In this document: positions 20,770-28,704 of the stretch, one piece after another
How the letters are laid out: each line of letters begins with the position of its first letter
How positions within the stretch are numbered: position 1 is the first letter of the stretch
Assembly: GCA_963822985.1 (NCBI GenBank)
Contig: CAWGJU010000003.1
Location: forward strand, 434,001-498,000
DNA length: 64,000 bases
Reading direction: 5' to 3'
Source of the DNA: Thermohalobaculum sp963822985
Lineage (GTDB): Bacteria; Pseudomonadota; Alphaproteobacteria; Rhodobacterales; Rhodobacteraceae
Notes under the pieces: generated by a model
The model's input: only the letters and a program-made list of their open reading frames with translations
What the model was told of the DNA's origin: nothing
Database searches by the model: none
Made by a program: the position numbers and the translations under genes

Positions 20770-21537
20770 TCAGCCCTTCGCCTCGGTCCGCAAGCCGGCC
20801 ACGGCCGAGGTCGACGGCGCGGGGCCCAGCGACTGCATCACCTGCTGATAGCCCTCGAGCGTGCCGACATCGGCATAGGACGCGCCGGCCGGCACGCCCA
20901 CGGCCTCGCCCCCCTCGGCCAGCCAGGCGTTGACCAGTGTGCCGACATACTCGTCGGGCTCGGGCCGGGCCTGCCAGAACCGGCGCAGCTCGTGGAAGAC
21001 CTGGCCCGGCATCTTGAAGGCGCCCCAGATCCAGCGCGTCGGCGCGCCATGCGACTTGACGCGGATCTCCCTCACCCGCCCGGCCTCGTCGATGACGACC
21101 GCATCGAAAAGCTCGGGCCGCTCGACCGGGAACAGCAGGAACGACAGCCTGTCGTCCGGCAGCGCGGCCAGCCCGTCCTCGGGGAACCAGATCGTGTCCG
21201 GCAGGCCTATGACGACCGGCTCGTCCGGCGGGATCACCGTCGCCGCGCGGAAGATCGCGTCGCACAGCCCCATCGGGCGCGGCTGCACGACATAGGCGAT
21301 CTCGACCGGTTGCGGGGTGCGGCCGTAGTACTCAACGATATCCGACTTGGCCGACGAGATGACGAAGCAGACCTTGGTCGTGCCCGCAAGCGCCATGCGC
21401 TCGACCAGGAACTCGCTGACGGCCCGCGGCCGCGCCGCGCCGTCGGGCGACCGCCCGCCGACGGGCAGAAGCTCCTTCGAGAAAGCCAGCGGCTGGATGC
21501 GCGAGCCGTTGCCCGCGGCCGGGATCACGCCCCACAT
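20770..21537 (-). CDS. Sugar-phosphate nucleotidyltransferase
   Basis: A 255-residue NTP transferase that should activate a sugar 1-phosphate. Motifs: 'GVIPAAGNGSRIQPLAFSKE' (pyrophosphorylase loop GxGxR...K, slightly altered) and 'VVIGLPDTIWFPEDGL' with the metal-binding Asp; it ends with a 'YADVGTLEGYQQVMQSL' block as in glucose-1-phosphate uridylyl/thymidylyltransferases. The ATG at 21537 is chosen; a GTG at 21549 gives four more residues. The start lies in a 14-base tandem duplication. Confidence 0.87.
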   Translation of the reverse strand: MWGVIPAAGNGSRIQPLAFSKELLPVGGRSPDGAARPRAVSEFLVERMALAGTTKVCFVISSAKSDIVEYYGRTPQPVEIAYVVQPRPMGLCDAIFRAATVIPPDEPVVIGLPDTIWFPEDGLAALPDDRLSFLLFPVERPELFDAVVIDEAGRVREIRVKSHGAPTRWIWGAFKMPGQVFHELRRFWQARPEPDEYVGTLVNAWLAEGGEAVGVPAGASYADVGTLEGYQQVMQSLGPAPSTSAVAGLRTEAKG

Positions 21538-21556
21538 CTCAGGCCCCACATCTCAG
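21529..21556. repeat. 14-base tandem duplication at a gene junction
   Basis: Two adjoining copies of gccccacatctcag. On the minus strand it duplicates the stop region of the CgeB-like gene and the start region of the nucleotidyltransferase, leaving two possible start sites (ATG in each copy, only one in frame with the coding region). Confidence 0.85.
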
Positions 21557-22677
21557 GCCTCGCCCATCGCCGCGCCGCCCGCCCGCCGTACCACTGTCGC
21601 GCGCGGCCCGGCGGCCGCGCCCTCCAGCAGGGCCAGAAGCTCGCTCGCCCGCCGGTCCGAGCTGTGCTCCTCCAGCACGCGCGCGCGCGCCGCCGCGGCC
21701 ACCCGCGCGAACTCGGCATCCGAAAGCTCGAGCGCCGCCACGGCCTCCTCGGCGCTGGCGGCCGTCAGGATTTCGGCACCCGGCTCTAGGAACGCCTCCA
21801 GCCCCGGCCAGCGGTCGCTCAGGATCGGCACCCCGCAGGCCGCCGCCTCGAACAGCCGCCCGGAGGGGCACCACCCCATCGCCGCCATCGGCGCGCGCGT
21901 CACGTTCAGCGTCAGCCGCGACGAGGCGAAGAACCCCGGATGGTCGCCCGGCGGCAGATGCCGGACGAAATAGATGTTGTCCGTCCACGGGAACTCGGCC
22001 GTGTAGCCCGCCCCGGCCAGGACAAAGCGCATCGCCGGGCGCAGCCGCGCCGGCTCGACGAACAGGGCCTGCAGCGCCGCCTGCCGGTCCGCCGCATAGG
22101 TGCCGATATACGAGAGGTCGCCGCGGAAGACCTCCATCGGCTCGGCCGGCCGATGGCTCGCCGGATCGACATGCCCATAGAGCGGCGCGACCCGGCGGGC
22201 GCCCAGCCGGCTGCGCAGCAGCTCCAGCGCCTCGCCGCCGGTATAGCTCAGCACCAGGTCGAAATCGCCCAGGCCCTGCGGCGGCAGGTACTCGACCTCG
22301 CGGCCATGCGCCAGGGCTGCCAGCGTCACGGGCGTGTCCATGTCGTAGAAGACGCTCAGCCCCGGCGCGCTCTCGAAGGCAAGCTCCGCCGCGGCAGGCC
22401 CATCCGGGCAATACGAGGTCACCATCGCCACGTCGGCGTCGGCCAGCTCGGCGGCGGCGCGCTCGCGCGCGGACGCCCAGTCGGCATAGAGATGCAGCGT
22501 CGCCCCGTCGCCGAGGTCCCGCAGGTCGCGATGGACGGCATAGAACGGCTGATCGCGCTCGAAGAACACGACCCGGTGCCCGCGGGCGGTCAGCGCCCGG
22601 ATCAGCCCGCGCCACAGGGTTGCGTGACCATTGCCCCAGGACGAGCTGACCGTCAGGCCGAACACCACGAACTTCAA
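21553..22677 (-). CDS. CgeB-like glycosyltransferase
   Basis: A 374-residue GT-B protein resembling spore-maturation CgeB-type glycosyltransferases: 'MKFVVFGLTVSSSWGNGHAT' start, 'RGHRVVFFERDQPFY', 'LSYTGGEALELL', 'GDLSYIGTYAADRQAAL', and a donor-side 'SSRLTLNVTRAPMAAMGWCP' with 'GRLFEAAACGVPILSDRWPG'. First gene of the minus-strand cassette; promoter is expected in 22678-22883. Ends 15 bases before the nucleotidyltransferase. Confidence 0.85.
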   Translation of the reverse strand: MKFVVFGLTVSSSWGNGHATLWRGLIRALTARGHRVVFFERDQPFYAVHRDLRDLGDGATLHLYADWASARERAAAELADADVAMVTSYCPDGPAAAELAFESAPGLSVFYDMDTPVTLAALAHGREVEYLPPQGLGDFDLVLSYTGGEALELLRSRLGARRVAPLYGHVDPASHRPAEPMEVFRGDLSYIGTYAADRQAALQALFVEPARLRPAMRFVLAGAGYTAEFPWTDNIYFVRHLPPGDHPGFFASSRLTLNVTRAPMAAMGWCPSGRLFEAAACGVPILSDRWPGLEAFLEPGAEILTAASAEEAVAALELSDAEFARVAAAARARVLEEHSSDRRASELLALLEGAAAGPRATVVRRAGGAAMGEA

Positions 22678-22883
22678 GGTCGCAGGTCTCCTCGGGCCTT
22701 CCCGGCGACTGTCGGTGGGCGAATGTCAGGCCCCGGTTGGCACCGGCGTCGCTTTTCAGGAGAGATGAACAATGCCCGTCGCGAATGGTTCCAGACCCCC
22801 TGCCCGCGCCGCCGCAGAGCGGAACGGCGGCGTTCCGGCCCGCGTTCACAGCGTATTGCGCAAGCGTTCGAGGAGTACCCGCC

Positions 22884-23051
22884 ATGGCCGCACATGCAGG
22901 CGAGAGGGCGCGCGAGACCGGCGATTTCCGCTGCGCCAAGTGCCACCAGCAGACGCACGTCACCAAGGGCGACAAGATCCCGACCTGCCCGAACTGCGGC
23001 AACGACACGTTCGACACGCGCTATCACGAGCCCGGCAATCGCTCGTCCTAG
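22884..23051 (+). CDS. Small zinc-ribbon protein
   Basis: A 55-residue protein with two Cys pairs, 'FRCAKCHQQTHV' and 'PTCPNCGNDTF', forming a rubredoxin/zinc-ribbon knuckle pair. The ATG at 22884 has gaggag nine bases upstream; a longer frame back to 22737 has no comparable site. It is divergent from the CgeB-like gene and is followed 4 bases later by a glycosyltransferase gene. Possibly a regulatory or structural accessory protein; function unknown. Confidence 0.8.
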   Translation: MAAHAGERARETGDFRCAKCHQQTHVTKGDKIPTCPNCGNDTFDTRYHEPGNRSS

Positions 23052-23055
23052 AGCC

Positions 23056-23886
23056 GTGCCCACGCGCCCCAGGGCCGCCCGCGAGCGCTTCGTCTTCGGC
23101 GTGCCGCTGGTCGCCCGCGCGGCGGCGGCCGACTGGGCCCGGATCGACCGGCTGCTGGGGCTGACGCTGCGCTCGGTGCTGGCCCAGTCGGACGCAGATT
23201 TCGAGCTCGCCCTCGCCGGCCACGACGCGCCCGCCAGCTGGGCCGGCCTGGTCGGCGGCGACCCCCGCTTCCGCTTTCTGCAGGCCCGCTGGGACCCCGC
23301 GGCGCCGACGCGGCGCAACGACGATGCCGGCTGCAAGAAATGGATGATCGGCGAGCACGTCCGCCGCACCGGCGGCGGCCTGCTGATGTTTCTCGACGCC
23401 GACGACCTGATCGACCGCCACACCGTTGCTGCCGCCCGACGCGAGATCGGGCCCGAGCATGTCGGCGGCTATGTCGGGGACGGCATCCTGCTCGACTGCG
23501 CCACTCTGCGCTTTCTCCGCCTGCCCGACGCCCGCGTCTATGACGGCCCGTTCCTCGAGCTCTGCGGGTCGAGCACGGTCGGGCGCATCGAGCCCGACAG
23601 CGCCGATCCGGTCCGCCGCGACCCGCATGGCGCGCTCGGCTCGCATCACGCGTGGCCTCGGAGTGCGGCCGAGATCGGCGCGCGGCTCGCCCGCCTGCCG
23701 GTCTCGGGCGCCTATCTCGTGAACACCGGCGAGAACCATTCCGAGCTGCACGGGCCGCATGCCGCCTGGCGCCGCCGGCTGAACCTCGCCGGCCGGCGCG
23801 CCGGCGCGCCGCTCGACCGGCCCACGGCGGCGGGGCTGGGCATCGAGCTCGACCTGCTGGCCGGCGTGACGGCCCCGCGGCGCTGA
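23056..23886 (+). CDS. GT2-like (GT-A fold) glycosyltransferase
   Basis: A 276-residue protein starting at GTG 23056, 4 bases after the zinc-ribbon gene. 'RFVFGVPLVARAAAADW' opens, 'LTLRSVLAQSDADFEL' and 'GGGLLMFLDADDLIDRH' give the GT-A nucleotide/metal region (DADD is the DxD motif). It resembles putative rhamnosyl/glycosyltransferases of GT2 relatives. With the divergent cassette it could finish a glycoconjugate. No ATG fits, so the GTG start is inferred from spacing. Confidence 0.75.
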   Translation: MPTRPRAARERFVFGVPLVARAAAADWARIDRLLGLTLRSVLAQSDADFELALAGHDAPASWAGLVGGDPRFRFLQARWDPAAPTRRNDDAGCKKWMIGEHVRRTGGGLLMFLDADDLIDRHTVAAARREIGPEHVGGYVGDGILLDCATLRFLRLPDARVYDGPFLELCGSSTVGRIEPDSADPVRRDPHGALGSHHAWPRSAAEIGARLARLPVSGAYLVNTGENHSELHGPHAAWRRRLNLAGRRAGAPLDRPTAAGLGIELDLLAGVTAPRR

Positions 23887-24256
23887 GGTCAGGCCCAGCC
23901 TCCAGCCCCGCGCCGACCGTGGGCCACTATGGATTGCCGCTCTCCCACAAATCCGACCAAGATGTGGTTACGCCACGTTAACTGTCTTCGTTCACAACTC
24001 TGTCGTACCGGGTCTGCCCGAGTCGTTCCGGCAAGGCCCGCATCGCCCGACAGGAGCGCCCATGACGCGCAGATCCACCGCGCACTGATGGGAAGCGCAC
24101 CGCGCCCCACCCGGCAGCCTTGCGCGCGGCCCCGCCGGCTGCCGCGACGCTCGACCGGCCGCCGGATTGACGGCGATCAAGGCGCGTCGGCCCGCACGAG
24201 GCGATACCGGCGAGCGCTGCCCGAAGCAGCTTCGGGCGTCGAGCGGAGGCCGCGAC
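23887..24256. other. 370-base intergenic stretch with no supported gene
   Basis: Lies between the GT2-like gene and the first cytochrome c gene. The first 120 bases are less GC-rich (for example around 23940-24010) and may hold the promoter for the cytochromes. Open frames through it are compositional and have no ribosome site or recognisable protein. Confidence 0.5.
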
Positions 24257-24841
24257 ATGCGATCGCGCATCATCCTGGGCAGCCTCGGGCTGCTGCTCGC
24301 GGCCACCATCCCGGCAATCCTGGGGGCCACCATCCCGGCAATCCTGGCGGCCGGCGTGGCGTCGGCGCAGCCTGTCGGGGACTGGCTGTTCCCCGACCCC
24401 TGGGACCCTCTGGCCGGCCGGCGCGAGGTCTGGCGGCCCGACCGCATGGGCCCGCAGCAGAAGATCCGCATGCTGCGGCACTGGAGCTACATGACGGCGG
24501 GCGTGCCCCAGACCTATCGCGGCGCGTTCAGCCCGGCGCCGGCGACAGCCGGGACGATCGCCGCAGGGGCTCGCCTTTATGCCGCGCACTGCGCCGAATG
24601 CCACGGCGCGAGCGGCTTTGGCGACGGCGATCTCGGCCGATCGCTCGAGCCCTCGCCGGCGCTCCTCTCGTTCATGGTCCGCATGCCCATGGCGGTCGAC
24701 GAGTACCTGCTCTGGACGATCTCGGAGGGCGGCGCCGCCTTCGGCAGCGAAATGCCCGCTTTCGCCGACACGCTGACCTCCGAGCAGATCTGGCAGGTGA
24801 TCGCCTATATGCGCGCCGGCTTCCCACAGAACGCCCGCTGA
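24257..24841 (+). CDS. Secreted c-type cytochrome, copy 1
   Basis: A 194-residue class I cytochrome c. Signal peptide of about 40 residues containing a duplicated 'ATIPAILG' unit, then a ~65-residue N-terminal segment ('WFPDPWDP'-like, 'GPQQKIRMLRHWSYM'), and one haem site 'CAECH' with a distal Met in 'GSEMPAFADTL'. C-terminal 'QIWQVIAYMRAGFP' is typical of cbb3/alcohol-dehydrogenase-type cytochrome domains. Ribosome site ggagg precedes the ATG. It is a paralogue of the next gene; together they may be electron carriers for a periplasmic dehydrogenase that is not adjacent. Confidence 0.9.
   Translation: MRSRIILGSLGLLLAATIPAILGATIPAILAAGVASAQPVGDWLFPDPWDPLAGRREVWRPDRMGPQQKIRMLRHWSYMTAGVPQTYRGAFSPAPATAGTIAAGARLYAAHCAECHGASGFGDGDLGRSLEPSPALLSFMVRMPMAVDEYLLWTISEGGAAFGSEMPAFADTLTSEQIWQVIAYMRAGFPQNAR
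24301..24348. repeat. 24-base tandem duplication in a signal-peptide sequence
   Basis: Two copies of a 24-base unit starting ggccaccatcccggcaatcc. In frame it doubles eight residues of the cytochrome signal peptide, lengthening the hydrophobic core without breaking it. Confidence 0.85.
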
Positions 24842-24850
24842 TCGCGCACG

Positions 24851-24923
24851 GCCCGCACAAGCCGGGCCCGCACGCCCAAAGCCCGCACGCCCAAAATCCG
24901 CACGCGCGCCCGCACAAGCCGGG
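24851..24923. repeat. Short direct repeats between the cytochrome genes
   Basis: gcccgcacaagccggg occurs at 24851-24866 and 24908-24923, with smaller cccgcacgcccaaa copies between. No coding function is seen. Confidence 0.6.
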
Positions 24924-25023
24924 ACTGCGCCGCGACAGCGGCCGCCTTGCGTCGCCCCTCGCCACAGGAGCGGGGGCGGCACGGAACTTGCTTTGACTTG
25001 GGCATCATCTCGGGGGAGATCTG

Positions 25024-25575
25024 ATGAAACATTGGCGCATCCTGATCTGCGCGCTTTTCGCGACGAGCGTCCAGGCGGCGCTGCCGGTGGGTCCGACGGG
25101 CGAGCCGGCGCTGCCGGAATGGCAGGCCGGCTGGCACAACCCCGACGCACTCCGCCGCGACGTGACCGTGAACCCGGCGCCTGACCAGCGCAGCCGGATG
25201 GTGCGGCACCGCACCTATATGATCGAAGGCGTGCCCGAGGCCTATCAGGGGGCGGCGAGCCCGATCGACGACTCGCGCAAGACGATCTCGGTCGGCGCCC
25301 GGCTCTATACGATGCATTGCTCGGGCTGCCACGGGCGCAAGGGGCGCGGCAATGGCGAGGCCGGTGCCACGCTCAGGCCCTCTCCGGCGCTGAAGACCTA
25401 CATCTCGCGGCGCCCCTGGGCGGCGGACGAATACCTGCTCTGGTCGGTCGCCGAGGGCGGCGTCGCCTTTGGCAGCTCGATGCCGGCCTTCAGCGAGCAG
25501 CTCAGCCGGCAGCAGATCTGGCAGATCATCGCCTATATGCGCGCCGGTTTCCCGCGCGACATCTCGGATCGCTGA
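25024..25575 (+). CDS. Secreted c-type cytochrome, copy 2
   Basis: A 183-residue paralogue of the preceding cytochrome. Signal peptide 'MKHWRILICALFATSVQA', then 'LPEWQAGWHNPDALRRD', 'MVRHRTYMIEGVPEAYQG', haem site 'CSGCH', distal Met in 'GSSMPAFSEQL' and C-terminal 'QIWQIIAYMRAGFPRDI'. A clear gggggagat site precedes the ATG. The shared long segment before the haem site is not part of ordinary small cytochromes and marks this pair as one subfamily. Confidence 0.9.
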   Translation: MKHWRILICALFATSVQAALPVGPTGEPALPEWQAGWHNPDALRRDVTVNPAPDQRSRMVRHRTYMIEGVPEAYQGAASPIDDSRKTISVGARLYTMHCSGCHGRKGRGNGEAGATLRPSPALKTYISRRPWAADEYLLWSVAEGGVAFGSSMPAFSEQLSRQQIWQIIAYMRAGFPRDISDR

Positions 25576-26105
25576 GCCACTGGCGGCGGGGGCGGCCGGT
25601 GTCTCCGCCCGATCGCCGCGCCGCATGATCCGGACCCATCGTCATCGCCCGACTGGACCGGGCGATCTCGCGTCAGCCCTGGAAGATGCTCCGACGAAGC
25701 CAGAGCATGACAGGCTCCTACCTTCGGGCTCTCGGTATAAGCGATCCCCCCGCGCGCCTTGACCGCGAGACGCTCGGCCCTGGTGCCCGCGTGACAGAGC
25801 CGCCGAAACGCGCGCTCCGCGCAACGCGCCCGGATTCGCACTCGCCGTCGCGCTCTGCATCGCCTTGTCCGCCGCGGAAACTGCGCTGGCCGGAATTCGA
25901 TCGAGCTCGCGATCGACCTGGGGCGGGCGTCTCCCCGGGCCACGGCAATTTGCCCGGCAAAGCCGATCGCCAGCGCCGACCCCTATCGGCGGCGCTGGGC
26001 CGGAACCTCGGTTAACCGAGTTTTTCCTCGCAATTCCTATACTTCCGTTCGGCGCGCTGAGGTGGAGGTCCTCCACCTCGCGGCCGGGCCCTCACGAGGA
26101 CAGCG
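25576..26105. other. 530-base intergenic stretch with two hairpins and no supported gene
   Basis: Holds a perfect 8-base-stem hairpin at 25644-25666 (atcgcccg/cgggcgat) that may end the cytochrome transcript, and a T-tailed terminator at 26007-26025. Between them one frame would encode a signal-peptide-like run (FALAVALCIALSAAETALA, near 25835-25891) with no start codon, possibly a remnant. On the minus strand a minimal 11-codon frame with a plausible ribosome site (25673-25708) is also present. None is strong enough to call a gene. Confidence 0.4.
26007..26025 (+). terminator. Intrinsic terminator with no gene directly upstream
   Basis: ctcgg-ttaa-ccgag stem-loop followed directly by five T. 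It is about 430 bases after the nearest upstream stop codon and about 80 bases before the next start. Confidence 0.65.
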
Positions 26106-26579
26106 ATGTCACTGACCGACGCCGCCCGGGCGATGCTGGGCGAAATCCGCCAGCTCGGAAGCTGGGAATCCGAGCTCATCTCCGACCTCGCCGAGACGCG
26201 GGCGCGCAAGGGCGAGCTCATCCGCTCGTTCGAGGCGCTGACCCGCGTGCTGACGGTCTCCGAGCGCATCGCGCTGCGCGCCGAGGCGGCCCGCATCCAG
26301 CTGCCGCTGATCCGCGCCCGCCGCCGCGCCTCGGTGATGACCGACAGGATCGAGGCGGCGCACACCTATCTGGCCACCGCCGAGGACGTGGTGACCACCG
26401 CCGGCCTTCAGAAGTTCCTTGTCGAGAAAGGGCTTGCCCGCGGCACCGACGACGCCGCCCTGATCCTCAACCGCAAGGTCGCGCAAGGCATGGTCGAGCG
26501 CATCCGCCGCGGCCTCTACCGCGTCGACGCCGACCACCCCGTCATTGCCCGCCGCCGCCTCCAGCTCGCCTTCCCTTAA
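26106..26579 (+). CDS. Unknown protein, helical N-terminus and winged-helix-like C-terminus
   Basis: A 157-residue cytoplasmic protein I do not recognise. Residues 1-95 are strongly helical and charged ('ISDLAETRARKGELIRSFEA', 'LIRARRRASVMTDRIEAAHT'); residues 96-157 ('TTAGLQKFLVEKGLARGTDD', 'VERIRRGLYRVD') look like a small DNA-binding-type domain of the kind that ends 'GLYRV'. ATG follows an aggacagcg leader. Neighbours are a terminator upstream and a ParB-like gene downstream. Confidence 0.65.
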   Translation: MSLTDAARAMLGEIRQLGSWESELISDLAETRARKGELIRSFEALTRVLTVSERIALRAEAARIQLPLIRARRRASVMTDRIEAAHTYLATAEDVVTTAGLQKFLVEKGLARGTDDAALILNRKVAQGMVERIRRGLYRVDADHPVIARRRLQLAFP

Positions 26580-26667
26580 AGCCGAGGCCCTCCATCCTGC
26601 CGCAGCTGAACGGTCGGCCCTGGCGCGACGGGATGGGGGAGGCCGCCGACGGACTCGGCCCGACGAT

Positions 26668-26703
26668 CCGGCCGACGAACCGGCCGACGAACCGCCCGAC
26701 GAA
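26668..26703. repeat. 12-base repeat, three copies
   Basis: Three successive copies of ccggccgacgaa (third with one change). In the frame leading into the ParB-like gene this would read PADE-type repeats, so the true start of that gene could be further upstream. Confidence 0.6.
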
Positions 26704-26763
26704 CCCGAGTGGCTCTCACCCGTCGGACGCGCTAGGCTCCGAGCGTACCCGGCCCGGAGACAG

Positions 26764-27015
26764 ATGATGCTGAAAAGAGAGCCGTTTCCCATCGCCCGCA
26801 TCTACGTGCCGGCAAAGCGGGCGCGAACGCTCGATCAGTCCAGGGTGGAGGCGATCGCGACCAGCATGCTCGAAGAGGGCCAGAAGACGCCCGTACAGCT
26901 CCGCGCCGACGGCGACCGGTTCGTGCTCGTCGAAGGCCTGCACCGGCTCGAGGCCATGAAGGCGCTCGGCGAGACCACCATCGACGGCTACCTCGTCCGG
27001 GCCCGCCGGCACTGA
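26764..27015 (+). CDS. ParB N-terminal-domain protein (short)
   Basis: An 83-residue protein consisting only of the ParB/sulfiredoxin-like domain: 'IARIYVPAKRARTLDQSRVE', 'SMLEEGQKTPVQLRADGDRF' and 'LVEGLHRLEAMKALGE' (the GxHRLxA core, here with Leu before His instead of the GxHRR of chromosome-partition ParB). No helix-turn-helix part exists, so it is not a partition protein; short members occur as stand-alone proteins of unknown role. Double ATG at the start; the frame remains open upstream. Confidence 0.75.
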   Translation: MMLKREPFPIARIYVPAKRARTLDQSRVEAIATSMLEEGQKTPVQLRADGDRFVLVEGLHRLEAMKALGETTIDGYLVRARRH

Positions 27016-27072
27016 CCCTGGGTACGACCGGCCCAGCCGCCGACGACACAAAGACGGCGTCCGTCCTGCCGG

Positions 27073-27102
27073 AGCAGGGTGAGCGCATCGCGCCCACCCC
27101 TG
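27073..27102. terminator. Imperfect hairpin between convergent genes
   Basis: gcagggtg...cacccctgc with an inner gcgc pairing, between the stops of the ParB-like gene and the aldehyde dehydrogenase. No T tract. Confidence 0.4.
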
Positions 27103-27109
27103 CCGCAGA

Positions 27110-28547
27110 TCACACCCCGAGCTCGGTCACGAACTTGGTGCGCAGAAACGCCTCCAGCCCCTCGATGCCGCCCTCCGAGCCATAGCCCGAACTCGTTGAC
27201 GCCGCCGAACGGGGTCTCGGGCATGCTGACGCCCGGATGGTTGACGCCGACCAGGCCCGCCTCGATGGCCTGCTCCATCGCCTTGGCCTTCTTGCCGTCG
27301 CTGGTGAAGACGTAAGAGGCGAGGCCGAAGGGCAGCTTGTTGGCGCGGTCGACCACCTCGTCCATGCTCTTGAAGCTGCTGACGGGCGCCACCGGGCCGA
27401 ACGGCTCCTCGTTCATGATGCGGGCGTCCTCGGGCACGTCCCGCATGATCGTCGGCTCCCAGAAATAGCCGAGATTACCCATGCGGTTGCCGCCCGTGGT
27501 GATCGTCGCGCCATGGTCGCGGGCGTCCTGCACCCAGCCCTCCATGACCTCGAGCCGGCGCGCCGCGATCAGCGGGCCCATGGTGACGCCCTCCTCCAGC
27601 CCGTTGCCGACCTTGATGTCCTTGGCGACCTGCGTGAAGCCGTCGACGAACTTCTCGTAGACGCCCTCCTGCACATAGTAGCGCGTCGGCGAGATGCAGA
27701 CCTGGCCGGCATTGCGGAACTTGTTGGCGCCGATCACCTGCACGGCCCGGTCGACGTCGGCATCGTCGAAGACGATGACTGGCGAGTGCCCGCCCAGCTC
27801 CATCGTGCAGCGCTTCAGCGTGTCGGCGGCCAGCTTCTGCAGGTGCTTGCCGACCGGGATCGAGCCGGTGAAGCTCAGCTTCTTGGGGATCGGCGAGGCC
27901 AGCAGGTGCCGCGAGACCTCGTCCGGCACGCCGAAGACGACGTTCAGCACGCCCTTGGGCAGCCCCGCCTGCATCAGCGCGCGGGCGATGGCGACCGCGG
28001 TGCCCGGCGTCTCCTCGGACGGCTTGATGATGATCGAGCAGCCGGCGCCCAGCGCACCTGCCACCTTGCGCATCACGTTCACTGCGGGAAAGTTCCAGGC
28101 CACGAAGGCCAGCGTCGGCCCCACCGGCTCCTTGGTCACGATCTGCCGCGCCCCGGGGATCCGCGACGGGATCATCCGCCCATAGGCGCGCTTGCCCTCC
28201 TCGCCGTACCAGCGCAGCACGTCGATGGCAAAGCCAAGCTCCAGCTTCGCCTCGCCGACCGGCTTGCCCATCTCCATCGTCAGATTCCGCGCCAACCGGT
28301 CGATATCCGCCTCGAGAATATCGGCGGCCTTGGCCATGATCTTCTGGCGCTCGATCGGCGCCTTGGCCTTCCAGACCTTGAAGCCCTCGGCCGATGCCGC
28401 GATCGCGTGGTCGAGATCTTCCTGCGAGGCGTGTGGCACCCCGGCCAGCACCTCCTCGGTCGCCGGGTTCAGGACGTCCTCGGTCACTCCGCCGGAGCCC
28501 TGGCGGAACTCGCCGTCGATCAAGAGTTCCAGTTTTTCATAGCCCAT
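27110..28547 (-). CDS. gabD: NAD(P)-dependent succinate-semialdehyde dehydrogenase, one frameshift near the 3' end
   Basis: Oxidises succinate semialdehyde to succinate. Seen: 'FVAWNFPAVNVMRKVAGALG', catalytic Glu in 'CTMELGGHSPVIVFDDAD', catalytic Cys in 'FRNAGQVCISPTRYYV', and 'MNEEPFGPVAPV'. Near the end the frame passes 'PFGGVNE' and shifts; reading one base less at 27190-27191 restores the family ending 'SGYGSEGGIEGLEAFL' and the stop at 27110, giving 478 residues. The extra base is an A in gaactcg on the plus strand. I read it as a consensus error. Family name (SSADH versus other aldehyde dehydrogenases) is likely, not certain. Confidence 0.85.
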
Positions 28548-28704
28548 GCCGTTCTCCTCTCGCGGCTTGCTGCCGGCCCGGGGCAACCCGTAGTCGCTCC
28601 GCCGCGCGCCTGCAAGGCCGCGGGGCTTGGCGAGGGTTTGGCTGGGGCTTGGCGCGGACTGGCTGTTCCGGCTATGACTGGCGCAAAGCGACGGCGAGGC
28701 CGCG

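Noticed and set aside
25673..25708. 11-codon minus-strand frame with a ribosome-like site as a PqqA-type peptide
   Set aside because: It lacks the Glu-x3-Tyr pattern of PqqA, is too short, and no pqq genes are adjacent.
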